This document shows positions 37,163 through 50,048 of a DNA stretch of 64,000 nt, one piece after another; positions within the stretch are counted from its first letter, which is position 1, and each line of letters begins with the position of its first letter. The DNA is from Callaeas wilsoni (Eukaryota; Chordata; Aves; Passeriformes; Callaeidae), in assembly GCA_013398955.1 (NCBI GenBank), contig VWPU01017524.1, positions 1 through 64,000 of the forward strand, written 5' to 3'. A program made the translations under genes and the position numbers. The notes under the pieces are model-generated. The model was not told the DNA's origin, did not search any database, and was given only the letters and a program-made list of their open reading frames with translations.

Positions 37163-40100
37163 ATTTAGTATGCAAAGATATTGGACAACCTGAACTGCCC
37201 AGGCTTAGATTTTAAAAATAAGTCTTTGGACCCTTCAAGTGAGGCTTAAATAATGTATCAGAATGTACTTCACAGTTCACTTTCTGCCTCTTTTTCATCA
37301 CGCTCTCCTCTTTTTCATCCTTCATTTACACATGGAAGGACCCCATGTACTTTATTGCTCTGTTTCGCTCTTTCATTATCACCACAGAGGCCTTAATTTT
37401 GAAAAACAAAAATAGTACTTATTTCTGATTTTCCTTCCATTCTTACATATTCCTAGAAAGATCGTGAATAAATTTTGCAGTTAAAATATTCTAAAACTGT
37501 CCTTGAATAATATTACAGTGTTTACACTGCCACTTTTTCACTTGTATGCGTAGCCTAAAATCCCCACAATTTTTACTCTAATTTGAGATGATAATAGATG
37601 TACACAGATGCATGTAAGGTATTGGAGGTGATTTTGTCTTTAAAAGAATGGTCAAATATTGCATTTCATGCTTAATCTGTGGTTTCAGTTAAAGTACCAT
37701 TCCAAAATCAGCACTATTAAAAAAAAAAATCTTGGAGTGATTATTTGCAAAATTGATTTAATTCTAGATTCAATGGGCACTTTGTGTCTTTTGGACACAC
37801 TCCACTTTCTTCTTCCTGTGGGGTAACCATTAAAGAAATATTAGTCCTTTAATTAACCTTATCTCTGTGTTTCTGTATGTTTATAAAATTGTCCTATTAT
37901 GTATAAAATGGTGAGTTGGACAAAATGACAGTATAATATATAATAAGGAGAACCGAGGTATTCTTCTTACATGTAAAAGCTATAGTAGACTGTTGCTGTA
38001 CAGTAAGGCTGTAAGGCTGGTCTATTCCTACAGCAAATCCAGAATATCTTTCTGTGTCACTGCCTATTTTTATGCAAAGCAGCAACTTTCAGGAATTAGT
38101 ACAGCATAAAAGTTTTTTGCCCCATCCTCCAAGAGATGGCCATGAACTATTCAGTTGTTTTCACATTTCATCCTTATTCTGTTCCTGATGACTGTTATTT
38201 ATTTCAGCTTTCTTTCTTTAGTAGAGGTGAAAAGAAAGTGTCCCCCAAACAAAAAAACACATTTTGACTTTCCTGACAATAATTTCATGGAATATTTTTC
38301 CTCTGGTGTATGGTGCTTATTTCAAAAATTTCTGTATTCCCAATCAACCTAGATCTCATTCTTGACCCTAGAATCATTATAAGACCTATTACACATAATT
38401 TTTAATTCCTTATTAGCCAATGAGTAAAATTGCTTTTGGGTGTCGTGAAGTCAATATTCTTCAATTTCTCATTCCCATTTACTTTAGTGTACCTCTATCA
38501 ACACTTTCTGATAATTCCATAATTTCTCATAAAATTATGCCACTTTTATCCAGGTATTTTCCAGTAATCTGTAATAAGGATAGCCAATATCTCATTCTTA
38601 CTATTCCCTACTAAAAAAAATGCTATTCATTGCAGCTAAAGAAAACATCTTTTAACTTCATACTAAACTTTCTATTCAGTTGTGGAAGCTTTCATCCTCT
38701 TACATGAAAGAAAGTAGGAGCTGTTATAGAAAGCAAATTATCTGATTAACTGAACATTTGAATGTATGGAAAGAATGTAATTTCAGTATCTTTAACATAT
38801 CGTGAGATTAAAGACCTTTCTTCACAGACTGTCACTATTACACTTCACCATGCCTTCACTGCTCGCAAAATTGACCACTTGAATCTTTTAGTACCAGGCA
38901 TGCTAAATAGTTGGCTAAGTCTTCTGCAGATGCTTGCATCTGAGTGCTGCTATGACAGCTGTTGCTAACAAGCCTCATAGTTCACATTTCTCCTATCTTG
39001 CAATCTGTACATAGACTGTCTTTTTGGCAGTTTATTGATTGGGAAGTAATATAGTACCATTTGGGAACAAATTGACACAAAATGACCCCAAGTACATATT
39101 GTATATATCTCTTTCCCACCATCATACAAGTCTAGTATCTGCAGCATCCTTTATTGTTTAGGTTTTTTATGTTTTATTTTTCAACTGCAAATTAGTTGTC
39201 AGCTCAGCATTTTCTTTTAAACTTCTGAGCAGCTGGTGGCTCTTCCTTCATACCTTTCTCTTTTTTCAGCCAATCACTCTGCAAGCTGATATGAGTTTTT
39301 TCATCGGTATAGGTTAGATCTTAAATTGGAGTTTCTTTTAAAGATAATTTTCCTTTATGCTTTTCAAATTTCCTAATGTTTTTCATCAAACTGTAATAGC
39401 CTTTTAGTTTGGACTTGTGTCAAGGATTCTAGTCTTGAAGTTTCAAGGGCACTTATGCACTAGCACTTTGTAGGCTGGTTCTAATGTGGTTAGCTGCTGT
39501 CTGTGTACCAAACCATGAGTCTGGGTATTTAAGTAGCTAGCCATGTACATGAACTCCTGATTATTATAGTAGAACTTCCTGAACTATATGATAACTACAA
39601 TAACTGCATGTGCAGCTAAAGCATTCAACTGTGCATTTTTGCATGCACGATTGTAAAACTCATTTTGAATGTATCAAGTGCTTAAGACTGTATTACAGTA
39701 ATTTGTAATAATGGATTTGTGGTAAATTTGCATGTAAGCTATTTTTTGCACAATATTTCCGAAGTCCTTGCAGAAATAAAGTTAAAAAGTTCCTTTGTGT
39801 TTTTTCTTTTGTAGATTATGTAATGTCTACCTTGTCTGAAGATAGATGGTAAAATACTGTAGTTTTTCAGTTTGGTGAACTTTATTTTAATGACTAGACT
39901 TTCTATTTATTCCAAAAAAAAAAAGTTAGTAATAGCAGGCCCACAAGGAATCATTGCTATAAACTTAAGCAGACATCCTTTCTTTTCTCCTTTTACGTGC
40001 TTACATGCACTTGCCAAGAATAGACTATCCAGCACCCAAGGATAATTGGTCGGTTTCTAGAAAAGGTTATTTCTTTAAATTGGTGATTCAATCTGTTATG

Positions 40101-40193
40101 AAGCTCATTTTGCAGCTCACAGTTTAAATTAAACCCTGGGGCTCAGCTAACCTCAAGATCCTGATGATATGAGAAATTTATACTGTATCTTAC

Positions 40194-40604
40194 TGTAGTG
40201 GTTTCAGAATGGTATTCTCAAATTTAGTACTCCCGCTAAAACCCCGTGCCATTTTCCCACCCCCAATTCACCTGGAGGTACAAAAGACAAAGATCACGGG
40301 TTGAGATAAGAACAATTTACTGGAAACAGCAATGAGATAAGAAAAACAAACAGTAACAGCAAGAATATTAATAACAAAAGGTATAAGAAAAGAAGACGAT
40401 TTACACAGAAAGCCCACAACAATAAATAATTACCTCATGGCTCCTCTGCCATGTTTTCTCAACCAGAAGCAACCCCATCTCCTTGGAAGTAAGAGTCCCT
40501 TCCTCCCACCCCTCAAAAAGACATAAGGTCTTTTATGATAACAACTGGGCCCTAGCTGTGCCCTACTGCAAAAAATTAACCCTGTCCTGGCTGGAACCAG
40601 GACA
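40194..40604 (-). mobile_element. Solo LTR of an avian endogenous retrovirus (ERVL-like)
   Basis: The element starts TGTAGTGG (40194) and ends CCAGGACA (40604). It is flanked by CTTAC (40189-40193) and CATAC (40605-40609), a 5-bp target duplication with one mismatch. On the minus strand it begins TGTCCTGGTTCCAGCCAGGA, a start I associate with bird ERVL-class LTRs. A TATA-like CATAAAA lies at 40531-40537, about 70 bases from the 5' end, and an AGTAAA poly(A)-like hexamer at 40316-40321. No internal retroviral genes or partner LTR are present. Its sequence differs from the LTR at 21660-22195, so it is a different family. The exact family name is not determinable here. Confidence 0.8.
40583..40604 (-). 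repeat. Perfect 8-bp inverted repeat at LTR 5' end
   Basis: TGTCCTGG (40583-40590) and CCAGGACA (40597-40604) are perfect inverted copies separated by 6 bases, forming the outer 22 bases of the LTR. It includes the terminal TG/CA recognised by integrase. Confidence 0.9.
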
Positions 40605-43499
40605 CATACCTTTTGCCATAATGAATAATGAGAGGAAGCCTAATGCATTGTAAAAGATGAAGTTCAGCATATTTTTTATTGTATTTTCTGTAAGGATGTT
40701 TATCTCTTCAAATACCAAAATAATTATCCAGACTTTCCATGATGCAGCCAGATTCTTTTTAGACAAAATATGGACAAAACCAAACAAACAAAGCTACTAA
40801 AAGTATTTTGGAGTCCAGGAAACCTGATACCTGAATCCTGTAGGTCAGGAGTAGAAACTTGTACAGGTTTGTGTGAATTAAATCCAGTCTGTGTTCATCT
40901 TTTTGTAGGCAGTAACATAGAGCACAATATGAGGAATGAAAAAGTGGTTATTATTTTCAGTATTAGTATTTTTTACAGAAGGAAGTCAATAGGGGTTATT
41001 CAAGTTGACACCTTTGTACATTACCCATAATTAAGGCACTGTTCACACAACTTTGGATTGATATTTTCAAGACTAAGAAAATGTTCTGTCTGCTGCATGC
41101 CAGTCTGTTTATGCACTAAATATTCAAGAAGACCAGAGGTACATAGGAGAAAAAGACCCATCCCATTAATCCACCCTCTCTTTGTCAGTTACCCCATTCA
41201 CAGTAGGATAGCCATGCTAACTCTTCTTTATTTACCACCTGGCTTCAGCATTTGTTTGGTCTTCACAGAAGGGATGGAAAGAACCTTCCAAATACTTGAA
41301 GCACTGCTGTGTGTGACTTTCTTAGAGAAAGGTAGCCCTTCAAGTTCAAAAGCATCTAGAAACATCCTTTCAGAGTTGATAAGGGCTTCTAATCACAAAA
41401 CCACTTAACCAGCAATGTTGCTTCCACCTCACCCAAACCCTAAACAAATTCAGTATGTCCTATCTGTCATGAGTAATGTTTTGGCTTTTCTCTTAGGGCC
41501 AGGTGGCTTCCAGGTTCTTGTCCATCTCTAAATTTTAATGGATGCATACAATGGACAATTCCACATCTCTTCACTCTCTGATGTGTCTGGACATCTCTGC
41601 TTATACAGAACTCTTCTAACAATTTTGGTAATTTTTTTGCTGTTGCAAGTCGAGGTTTCTTGTTTGTTTAGGATTCTGAAACGTTAGCACAGATGGTGTG
41701 AGCACTGCAAGGGAATGAACCTAACAAAAGTTCTAGATACATTTAACTACCGTTCGTGAATTAACAGTCCATATTGTCCAGGATTTCAGCCCACAGATTT
41801 GCATACCATAATTGTTAGGCTGATTCTGAGTGGAAAAAAAATATTAAATAGTAAGTGTCTATGATTTAGCAATCAAAAAAGGAAATAGTTAATTTACAAC
41901 CATCTTAAAAATTGTGTATCACAGAGAAGATACTCAAAGAAAAAAACATGTATGTGTACACTTACTTAAGTAGTGATAGAACACATGAAAAACCGAACAA
42001 ATGTTTTTAAATCTTGAACTTTTAATTTTTCTTTGGTAGACAGAGTACAGTAGATTAAAGCAATAGCTTTTATTGGGGCAACAAAGAGCAGTCAGGCTTT
42101 GAGACCAGAAAGGTTGCATCTTCAGTTTCCACCTTATTGATCTTGCCCTTATAGACCAGATCAACTACAAATATTTTCTGTATGCTTTGAATGATACCTT
42201 TCTCCCTTTGAGATTTAATATTTCTTTTTCTGATCAATAATAAAAGGAGACTTTGTGTAGAGAACTACAATGAAAAAAATGTAAGGAAAGCAATTCTTTT
42301 ATAGTAGTCGTCTGACTGATGATAATAGGAAAATCAGAACTATTTTTAATGATGAAAAATAATGAAACTACTCCCTTTTGTTGCTTTAGTGTACCCCAAA
42401 ATTCTTTTTGGGGTGCTTTTGAAATCAAGAATTTTTACATTATAGTTCGAGACCACCCAATGTTCCCATCAAAAGCATATTGCTTTAAAGCATTAAAAAC
42501 AGTCTAACTTTGTTCTCTCCCCCTTGCTCACCCCTGCTCCCACTCCCCTCCCCCGAAATTGACTATATTTTTTCTTTAACCTTTTTGCTATCCAAAGAAC
42601 TAGAAGGTAAGTATTGTCCCTAAGGCTATGTGACATCTGTCTCAGCACATTTACAGTTGTAAGAATTTTTGCATTCGTCTTTAATTCTCCCACTTTCAGT
42701 GATTACATAAACCACTCTAATTTTAGAAATGATTCACTCACCAATCAGAGGAAAAAAGCAGCAAGTTTTCTGAAAAGTTTTATTCGTTTGTTTCAAACAG
42801 CAGGTCACCTTAAAATTAAAGCTGATGGATATGGAAAGAACTCAAAACTCTTCTTTTATTTGGCCCCAACTGGCAGATGGTGACTGAAAATCTAGTTCCC
42901 CATTTTAAAAGTGTTAAATACTATTTTGCATCTTTTAGGAGGATTGCATGGGAAGTAAAACATATTTCTGATTAGTATTCCATCTAAAAACTGCTTGCTC
43001 AACCCTTACAGTATTTTGTGTGTTCTCTGTTTCAACTGGAAACAACTATATTTTCTTTTTTTTTTTTTTGAAAACTGAAATATACAAGAATTTTAACCCT
43101 AGTACATTTTAAATAATAGTACAACTCTAATACCTTTTGTGTTGCTACCTGTAGAGAAGTCATCATTAAATATTAGTTTTTTGGGTTTTTTTTTTTAAAT
43201 ATGCCATCACGAGTTCATGGTTTGTTACTTGACCTATATAACTAGCTTGTGTTTAGCCATCTTCTCCCAAACTTTTTTAAGACTGTGACCACATACAGGC
43301 TAAAATCTTTAAATAAGGTAGCATGGCTATGTGTATCTGTCGCTTTAAGGTGTAGAATAAGTATACTTAACACTGGAAAAGAAATTAATCTGCTTAGGAC
43401 AAGGATCTTTTGATGAAAATATGAAGTTAATGGAGGAAACAAACCCAGTAATTCCTGGTTCTGAAAATAAGAAATTATGCAGTTAGGATAATAAATAAA
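40605..43499. other. AT-rich unique sequence, no gene recognised
   Basis: Frames of up to 116 codons (41058-41408) occur but show no family resemblance. The notable feature is the C-rich run at 42519-42554. T14 lies at 43056-43069 and T11 at 43186-43196. Confidence 0.6.
42519..42554 (-). other. G-quadruplex motif on minus strand
   Basis: The plus strand has five C runs: C5 (42519-42523), C4 (42531-42534), C3 (42539-42541), C4 (42545-42548) and C5 (42550-42554), separated by loops of 7, 4, 3 and 1 bases. The minus strand therefore meets the canonical four-tract G3+ loop 1-7 definition, with a spare fifth tract. It stands alone in AT-rich DNA; no promoter or exon is seen next to it. Confidence 0.85.
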
Positions 43500-43990
43500 A
43501 TTTTGACAATGCTTTATTTTAATGGCACGTGAATTAAAACTGCATTATAATGAAATTGCTGCAGAACATCCACATTAATATCAAATGAATTCATTATGAC
43601 CAGCACCAGTACAATGAATACTAAATGAATTAATAATAATGAACCACTTAAAGTGTTACCTAATTGTTTTATTTCATTTTTATGTATATTTTTGTCCAAA
43701 TTTAACTGTTAGGTTAATAGAGAATGACATCCGGTAATTCATTTCAACACCAAGTGTTTGTAAGTGATTACTTCCACACCAGATTCAGTAAAGCCTGCTG
43801 CATATCTAACATTGATCAAATGTCCATAAAAGACCCACCTATTGCTCCAGATTTTTTGAATCATGTTGATGCAAAATGATCAGCCAAGACATATTAAAGA
43901 TTTAACAACTCCTAGTGGTTGGTGATAATCACGTTCCTTGAAATGACAATTCATCTTTCTTCCAAGAACCCTGAGTGTTTTATACAGGTG
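43500..43990. promoter_or_regulatory. Candidate conserved non-coding element (homeodomain-rich)
   Basis: Repeat-free block with many TAAT/ATTA cores, such as ATTAATATC near 43574, AATGAATTCATTATGAC near 43584 and AATGAATTAATAATAATG near 43624, then CACCAAGTGTTTG and CACGTTCC segments. Density of homeodomain-type sites and absence of low-complexity DNA resemble known developmental enhancers. This is a judgement from texture; no conservation data were available. Confidence 0.33.
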
Positions 43991-45448
43991 GTTATTAAAG
44001 ATATCCTACAAACAAAGAAATGGGTAGAAGCACATTAGATGGTTTTTCTGTGATAACTGCGTCTCTACAGTCACTTGAAGAAACCCCAAATCCTCAGAAA
44101 ATTTGTTTTGTTTTTCTTAGTCTGTCCACTATTATGATCTGTCATTCATTGTTTTACACATGACATGTTTTAACTTCTTTATCATCATAAATGATTAGTA
44201 TATATCACATAATCTTATGAAGCATATTTTGTAGCATTTTAACTCATTAGAAATTATACCTTCAAAGACAATGCACACTATTTCTGTATTTTCTATCAGC
44301 AAAACCTGTATCTCTCTACATTCCTTTAGAATTATGTTCCATTACACAAATCCCAGTAGAGTTTATGGCAGGGAATCTGGATCAATTCCTCCATGGCTGA
44401 GAACAATAACTGCTGCTGAAGCATTCATAACACTAAGGAGAAAACGCACAGCTTTGTGAAAGGTTTATTTTTTAACATGCTAATTCACTTATACTTCCAC
44501 TTATAAAGCACCCATAGGAAAATTTATTTTATATTGGGGAGGCGGAGTGTATTTTAATTAAGCTATTTGGTAACGCATACAAAGAGTGATAACATCAGAA
44601 GGAAATGTGTGAAAACTTCCTAATTTCAGATTTAGTATCAGGCCACAAAATGCTATCAGAAGTTCTGAATAAGGGGAAAATCCAAAGCACATAAAACCAA
44701 CCAAACATAGGGATGTACTTTTAAAACAAATATTTTGCCTTCAATTGCTTACTAGCTTTTAAGAAGAAACAATATATTTAAAGGTACACTAGAGATTAAG
44801 CAGGCGTTGGGGAATACAGTATTGTCATAAAATCATGCCAAGACACTTCTGCGTTCACAAAATATGTTGAATGCTTACCTGTTGCAGTTCACTACAAACT
44901 CTTGGGTTTGGAGTGGGGTTTTTTGGCGTGGTCTAAAACTCAAAGGTCCTTTAGCTTTCATGGAGAAATTAGGATTTTTTGAAAATATTATTTTGCAATT
45001 AAATTTTTAGAAGTCCTTCTCCATACAAATCAAGTATTGAATCGAATCTATACTACCAAACAGTAAAGGATGTTTCATTTATTGGTATCTGTCATTCAGT
45101 TGTGCTGGAGGTGTAAAGAATTTAGGTGGGCTGTTCATTTTTATTTTTTTCCTTACAATTACTCTGATTTTGAAACTTAGCTCTTGTGCAACTACCTTTT
45201 AAATTTTCTTGGGGATTATGCTACAAAATAAGAGGATGGTCCAGGCAAACTGTAGGATTGCCAATAAAGCCTGTTGCAGTCCAGTAACACAAACTGAGTA
45301 AAGAAGAGTGTAGCCAAGGTTAGACTTCAAGGTCATACAGGGACCTTAAAGCAAGGAACAGGTGACAGACTTGTTTTACTGTTGTGTCCAGCCAGGCCTT
45401 AAACACAATTTGCTTTCTAGAGTATCATTTAATATTTGTATTTCATAA
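43991..45448. other. AT-rich unique sequence, nothing recognised
   Basis: No transposon ends, exons or RNA genes are visible. Frames are no longer than 62 codons. Confidence 0.55.
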
Positions 45449-45521
45449 AATCATAGACCCATAGAATGGTTTGGGTTGGAAGAGACCTTGAGGAACATCT
45501 AATTCTAATCCCTCTCTGCCT
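45449..45521 (-). mobile_element. Very short CR1 3' tail
   Basis: On the plus strand AAATCATAGACCCATAGAAT is followed by GGTTTGGGTTGGAAGAGACC and TTGAGGAACATCTAATTCTA. This is the reverse complement of the CR1 end: the TAGATGATC-CCTTCCAACCCAAACC box and then ATTCTATG octamers (one intact at 45460-45467, one mutated before it). Only about 70 bases remain. The ATTCTATG octamer variant differs from the ATTCTGTG of the other copies, so this is another CR1 subfamily. Confidence 0.85.
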
Positions 45522-48500
45522 CGGAGAGCACACAGAATCAAGCAAGAGACCTGTCTTTGTGTTTCTTCTTTCCAATTACATTTCCACAGAACTGAGAGAA
45601 TTTACTATAGATTTTTGAGGGAGAAAAAAATCCCTGTCTACTTATATGTTCCCTGAGGGGTCTTTTGATACTACAATGGTTTTATAGTATAAAACCTGTA
45701 ATTAGCTATTTGGGTTTTGCCTAAACTTGAGGGTACTTGACTTTAATTACCAATCAAATATAACACTGCATCTGCATTCAGGCAATCAGTATTAGCTCAC
45801 ACATACAAACCTTCTTTCATTTGAAGATAATAGTAAACTCTTTTTATTTGTTCTAACTCAGTTCTAACTCAAAATAACAGATGCCACCAGGAAAGTTTGA
45901 GTGTTATGTTTATAATGGTTCACAAAGCAGAACAGCCACATCCAAAGAGAGGGGAAGGAGATTGGGTGCAGACAGGGTGTAGCTGGGTTTTTTATACTTG
46001 AGTGCCAGAGTTCAGGGATGGTGGAAGGGAGCCATGCTTCTTTTTAGTGTATAGTCTTGACCAAGAAATAGTAGCTAAGAGGAGGTGGTTTGTGCGGCAT
46101 TACTGTCACGTAGTGTATCTTGATATTATTTCTTCTGTATTGGGTTCATACAGTCCTCCTTTAGGTGTGAGGATGCAAAGTAGGCATTTGTGAGGGCAAA
46201 TATTGTCCTTCTCTCCTGTTGCCTCATGTCTACAGTCTATGGAGACAAATGGGAGTTGGAAAAGTAACTGTCACCTACATCTTGGCACTGCCATTTTCAA
46301 AATCTACATCTTCTCAGACACTTTTCAAATTATCTAGGTTGCATGCTGTTCAGAGGAAACTGTTTCCAGAGGTAACTGCAGTGAGTATTCAGAAATATTT
46401 TGCTACCAGCTGGATAACTGGTTTTAGAAACACCGGAACCAATGACTCTTGTTTCCTACAAATTTATATTTTGCAGTCTATTGATCTTGTTATCCAAAAG
46501 GTGCAAGCCCTGATAAGCTTTAACCAAATGTGGAATACCTAATATATCTCTCCATCTGTTCTTATTAAGCTGCTAGAAAATAATTATTTTAAGTGGGGTT
46601 TGCTCCTTTTTCAATATGTATGCTCAAATAAATACTGTGCCCTCATACGCCTTGTAACAAACCAGGCTAAAGGCTGTCTAAATCCACCAGCCAAAACAGC
46701 AGATATTTTTTCTTGAAATGTGCAAAACACTGCAACCAGTCAGTTCTCTTTGTATTGCCAACTGTCTGGTATTTGTACAAGCTCACAGGAACAGGTATTT
46801 TTTCACTGCTTCTCACACAGGATCAAGCAGTGGTAGTCACTTTAACCGTATGTGTAAAGAGTGCCATGCATCTCTTGGCTGCTACTGTGATTCACACCTG
46901 TCCATTATCAAAAACATTTCTAAGAAGGAAAAAAGCAACAAACAAACACAAAAAAAGAAACAATCATGAAACAGAATACTTGGAGGCATGCTATTGTGGC
47001 CTCTTGATAAAGGCTTGTAGGCATCCTGCAAACATGGTTTTGTAAACCTTGAGGGTGGTTCTGCACCTAATGGGCATGGATAGGATTTACTGTGGTGAGA
47101 AGTCATAAACTGTGGATTTTTTGCCATTTTTTTAAAATCTATCTAAAGAATTTGTACCTATGATCAAGATTAGCATGAAAGGGCAGAAAAATTAGTAATT
47201 ACTCTTATTTAACACTTTTCTCTGACATTCCAAATATGCTGTAAGAATCCAATAAATCTTATTCTTGAATTATAAGAACACTATGCATTTTTGTCATACA
47301 TATGGTCTTATCTTTAATTTCAACAGAGTGGGAGGCCTCTGTTTTTCCACTGATACCTTTTCAATACCTCCTGTCTGTAGAAAGAAATTGTTCAAGAGGT
47401 CAGCCTCATTTGTTTATCTCAGAGATGATGAAAAAGTTACCCAACTTTTTTTATTATTATTATTGAAAACAAGCAGTAATGCAAAAAGGCTTCAAACATG
47501 AATAAAATATTAGGCTAGAGGCATAATTAATATAAAAAGATACAGTGAATTAGAAAGGTGGTTAATAGAGTCAGCAAACCATATATCAATGCCAGTTATC
47601 ATATTTCACTGGAAGACACTAAAGATTGAAAATCAAGCATGGCAATTAATTAGTCTCGTTCCCATTTAACCTGAAGGTTGCATATATAAAGAAATCAGGT
47701 TGACTGTGAGAGCAAAGAGAATAAGTAGTTGAGTTAAAGATCAAGAGTGGTAGAAGAAAGAAGTGAAGGGGAAGCAAGGGGAAGAAATGTCTTCCTTTAT
47801 TGCATTATAAAACCACTTTACTGATTTAAATCCTGTTGACAACGATCTCACCTAATTAAAAGCTTAATATCCATGACTGGAATGATTGGTATTTTTTGGA
47901 AGAATTGCACAAATTTTGGGGCTCTAAATTAATTTTCACACCCTTGAGCCATAATAAAATTTGGTGTACTTTCCCTGTTTTCTTTACAACTGGTCATTCT
48001 TTCACTAGGAGATAACATATTTGTTGACTAAGAAAACTACATAAACCTTGTGAATTTGTCTATCTTCTGTTCACCACTTTCTATGCAAAGATGAATGACA
48101 ACCAGTTCTCATTTGTAAACAAAGGGAACAGATTTTACTAACAGGAAGGGGCAACTGTAGCATCAGCTAGAAAGAAATAGACAAATAAAAAGAAATAAAG
48201 AACATCACTTTGCAACAACCAAAAAATAAATTAAAATTGTCAGTTCATTAAACCAACAATTAAAAGTGAAAACTTCCAACATATTTTTCAATATTTTCAA
48301 ACCATTTTCTCAATGTTTTGCTTCATATTACAAAAACAGTTTTGAAACTGTTAAACTACCCTATTCAGGATTTTATAGAAGAAAAATATAGGTTTCCACT
48401 TAAGAGCAGTCAATAGCTCTCATAAAAGGGATAAAAATTCAAAGCTGAATTTACAAACTCAGTCCTAAAAAAGCGTACACATGTGTTCACTCAAACTACT

Positions 48501-48831
48501 ATCATGCATTCAATTTCTTTTAAATAAATTCTATCAGGTTTACTTTTTGTGTGATTAAGGATGTGGGGAGTTTTTTCCTATTTCCCTAGAATGGTAATAT
48601 TAAATCCCGTTCAATTATACTCCAAAACCTGGATTTTAGGTCTACTTAGAGCCAGAGATATTTAATGAAATGTTTCTCCTCAAAATGTCAGTAACAAAAT
48701 TGTAATTGGGTTCCAATTGCAAAGCTCTTATTCAGCCAAAGGAGAATACATGTTTCATTTGAGATACAGAGTGTGCAGTATAGACAGAAGAAAACTTTCA
48801 TAAAGGGAAAAACCCAACTTTCTATGCCACC

Positions 48832-48849
48832 TTTTTTTTTTTTTTTTTT
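48832..48849. repeat. T18 homopolymer
   Basis: Eighteen thymines followed by an AT-rich AATTTAATTAATAA segment. No retroposed gene body is recognised beside it. Confidence 0.95.
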
Positions 48850-50030
48850 AATTTAATTAATAAGAACAGTCACATTTCTTCTTTGGTTAGAAAAATATAG
48901 TGTTATATGTATTTGTCCTCTTTGCGTGAAGATGTAGCATTGGTTAAGGTTGAAATGTTAGCGGGAAATAGGGCTTCACAGGTAGCTTAGTGAGAAACAG
49001 CAGCCTTGTCTTTCAATAGGTTGCAAGGTATGGTCCTTCACCCAAAATTCTTGATCTTATTTAGAGCCAGACTTCTAGATTTCTAGTCCAAATATTTGTT
49101 CATCTCAAGCACTGAGTTTGGTTTTCTGGGTGGCAGGATTAAGTATATCTAAAAATTTTGCAGTGTAAGATTTTTCATACCCAAAAATCCAAGAATCCAA
49201 TCCACAATTTTTACAGGAATAATTATCTTGCAAGAGGCCAAATTCATTAGCTATCTCCCATTTTAGTCTAAAAGTTCCTTGGCTTCCTAGCATTAATTAT
49301 TCGCATTCAGAATGCTTTTATGCACCTTTTTCATTTGTTTTATTCAATTTAAACCAAAACTTTTCTTGTACAAACCTCATTATTTTTGGCAGGACTTTCT
49401 GGTGTAGATCTTTTGAACCATTGATATGAGTTAAAAATTTACTTTCTGTATGAAACATCTCCAGAGACAGAAGCTGTAAGTGATTAAGAAAAAATAATAT
49501 GGTAAAAGACACTGATTGCTATACTTGGTGATTATAAATTTATCTGGTTTATATGCAGAATATCTTTACTACTGCTGAAATTCTTTCAAATAGCATGAAC
49601 TTGAACACTGTTCATAGGTGAAATTCATGTGCAATTCTTGTACAGGGACCTTAATCAGTGCACAATGGAATGAATGTACGATTATTTGGGCAAAATCAAG
49701 TGCACGGGATCATTTCACCTCAACATTCATTTTCAGAGGATTCTATTCTAGCATGTTGCAGAAATTATTGTAAAGAGTAGTGAAAGTACCCCAAATGAAT
49801 TGCATGATATGACGTACTTCCTATTCTGCCCTTTAATCCTGTGGTGATCTGGAGCTCAGAGTGTTATGGATCCAAAGGACACTTTGGAGTGTATCATCTG
49901 AACCCTGATTGCTGAACCCTTGGCCTGTTTAGCTTTTCACTATCTTCCTCCTTCTCTGGATAACACGGGAAAATCCTGTAGAGACATAACATTCTCCTTA
50001 ATTAACAGAAGAAAATAAAATAAGGATGGA

Positions 50031-50048
50031 TTTTTTTTTTTTTTTTTT
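50031..50048. repeat. T18 homopolymer
   Basis: Eighteen thymines. If it were the reversed poly(A) tail of a processed pseudogene, the body would lie to the right; the sequence there shows no coding resemblance. Confidence 0.95.

Larger units (their letters stand above)
26101..40193. other. Long AT-rich stretch, no gene recognised
   Basis: Fourteen kilobases in which I see no CR1 tail, LTR, RNA gene or recognisable exon. It holds the pentanucleotide repeat at 28511-28545, A/C-rich tracts at 32659-32755 and 34548-34605, and T16 at 37147-37162. The longest frame is 119 codons on the minus strand at 30188-30547; it has several cysteines but matches no family I know. The part at 33650-33800 is repeat-free and somewhat denser in mixed motifs, but too weak to call. 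Confidence 0.6.

Noticed and set aside
41058..41408. 116-codon plus-strand frame
   Set aside because: No domain, no neighbours, no splice signals. Treated as chance.
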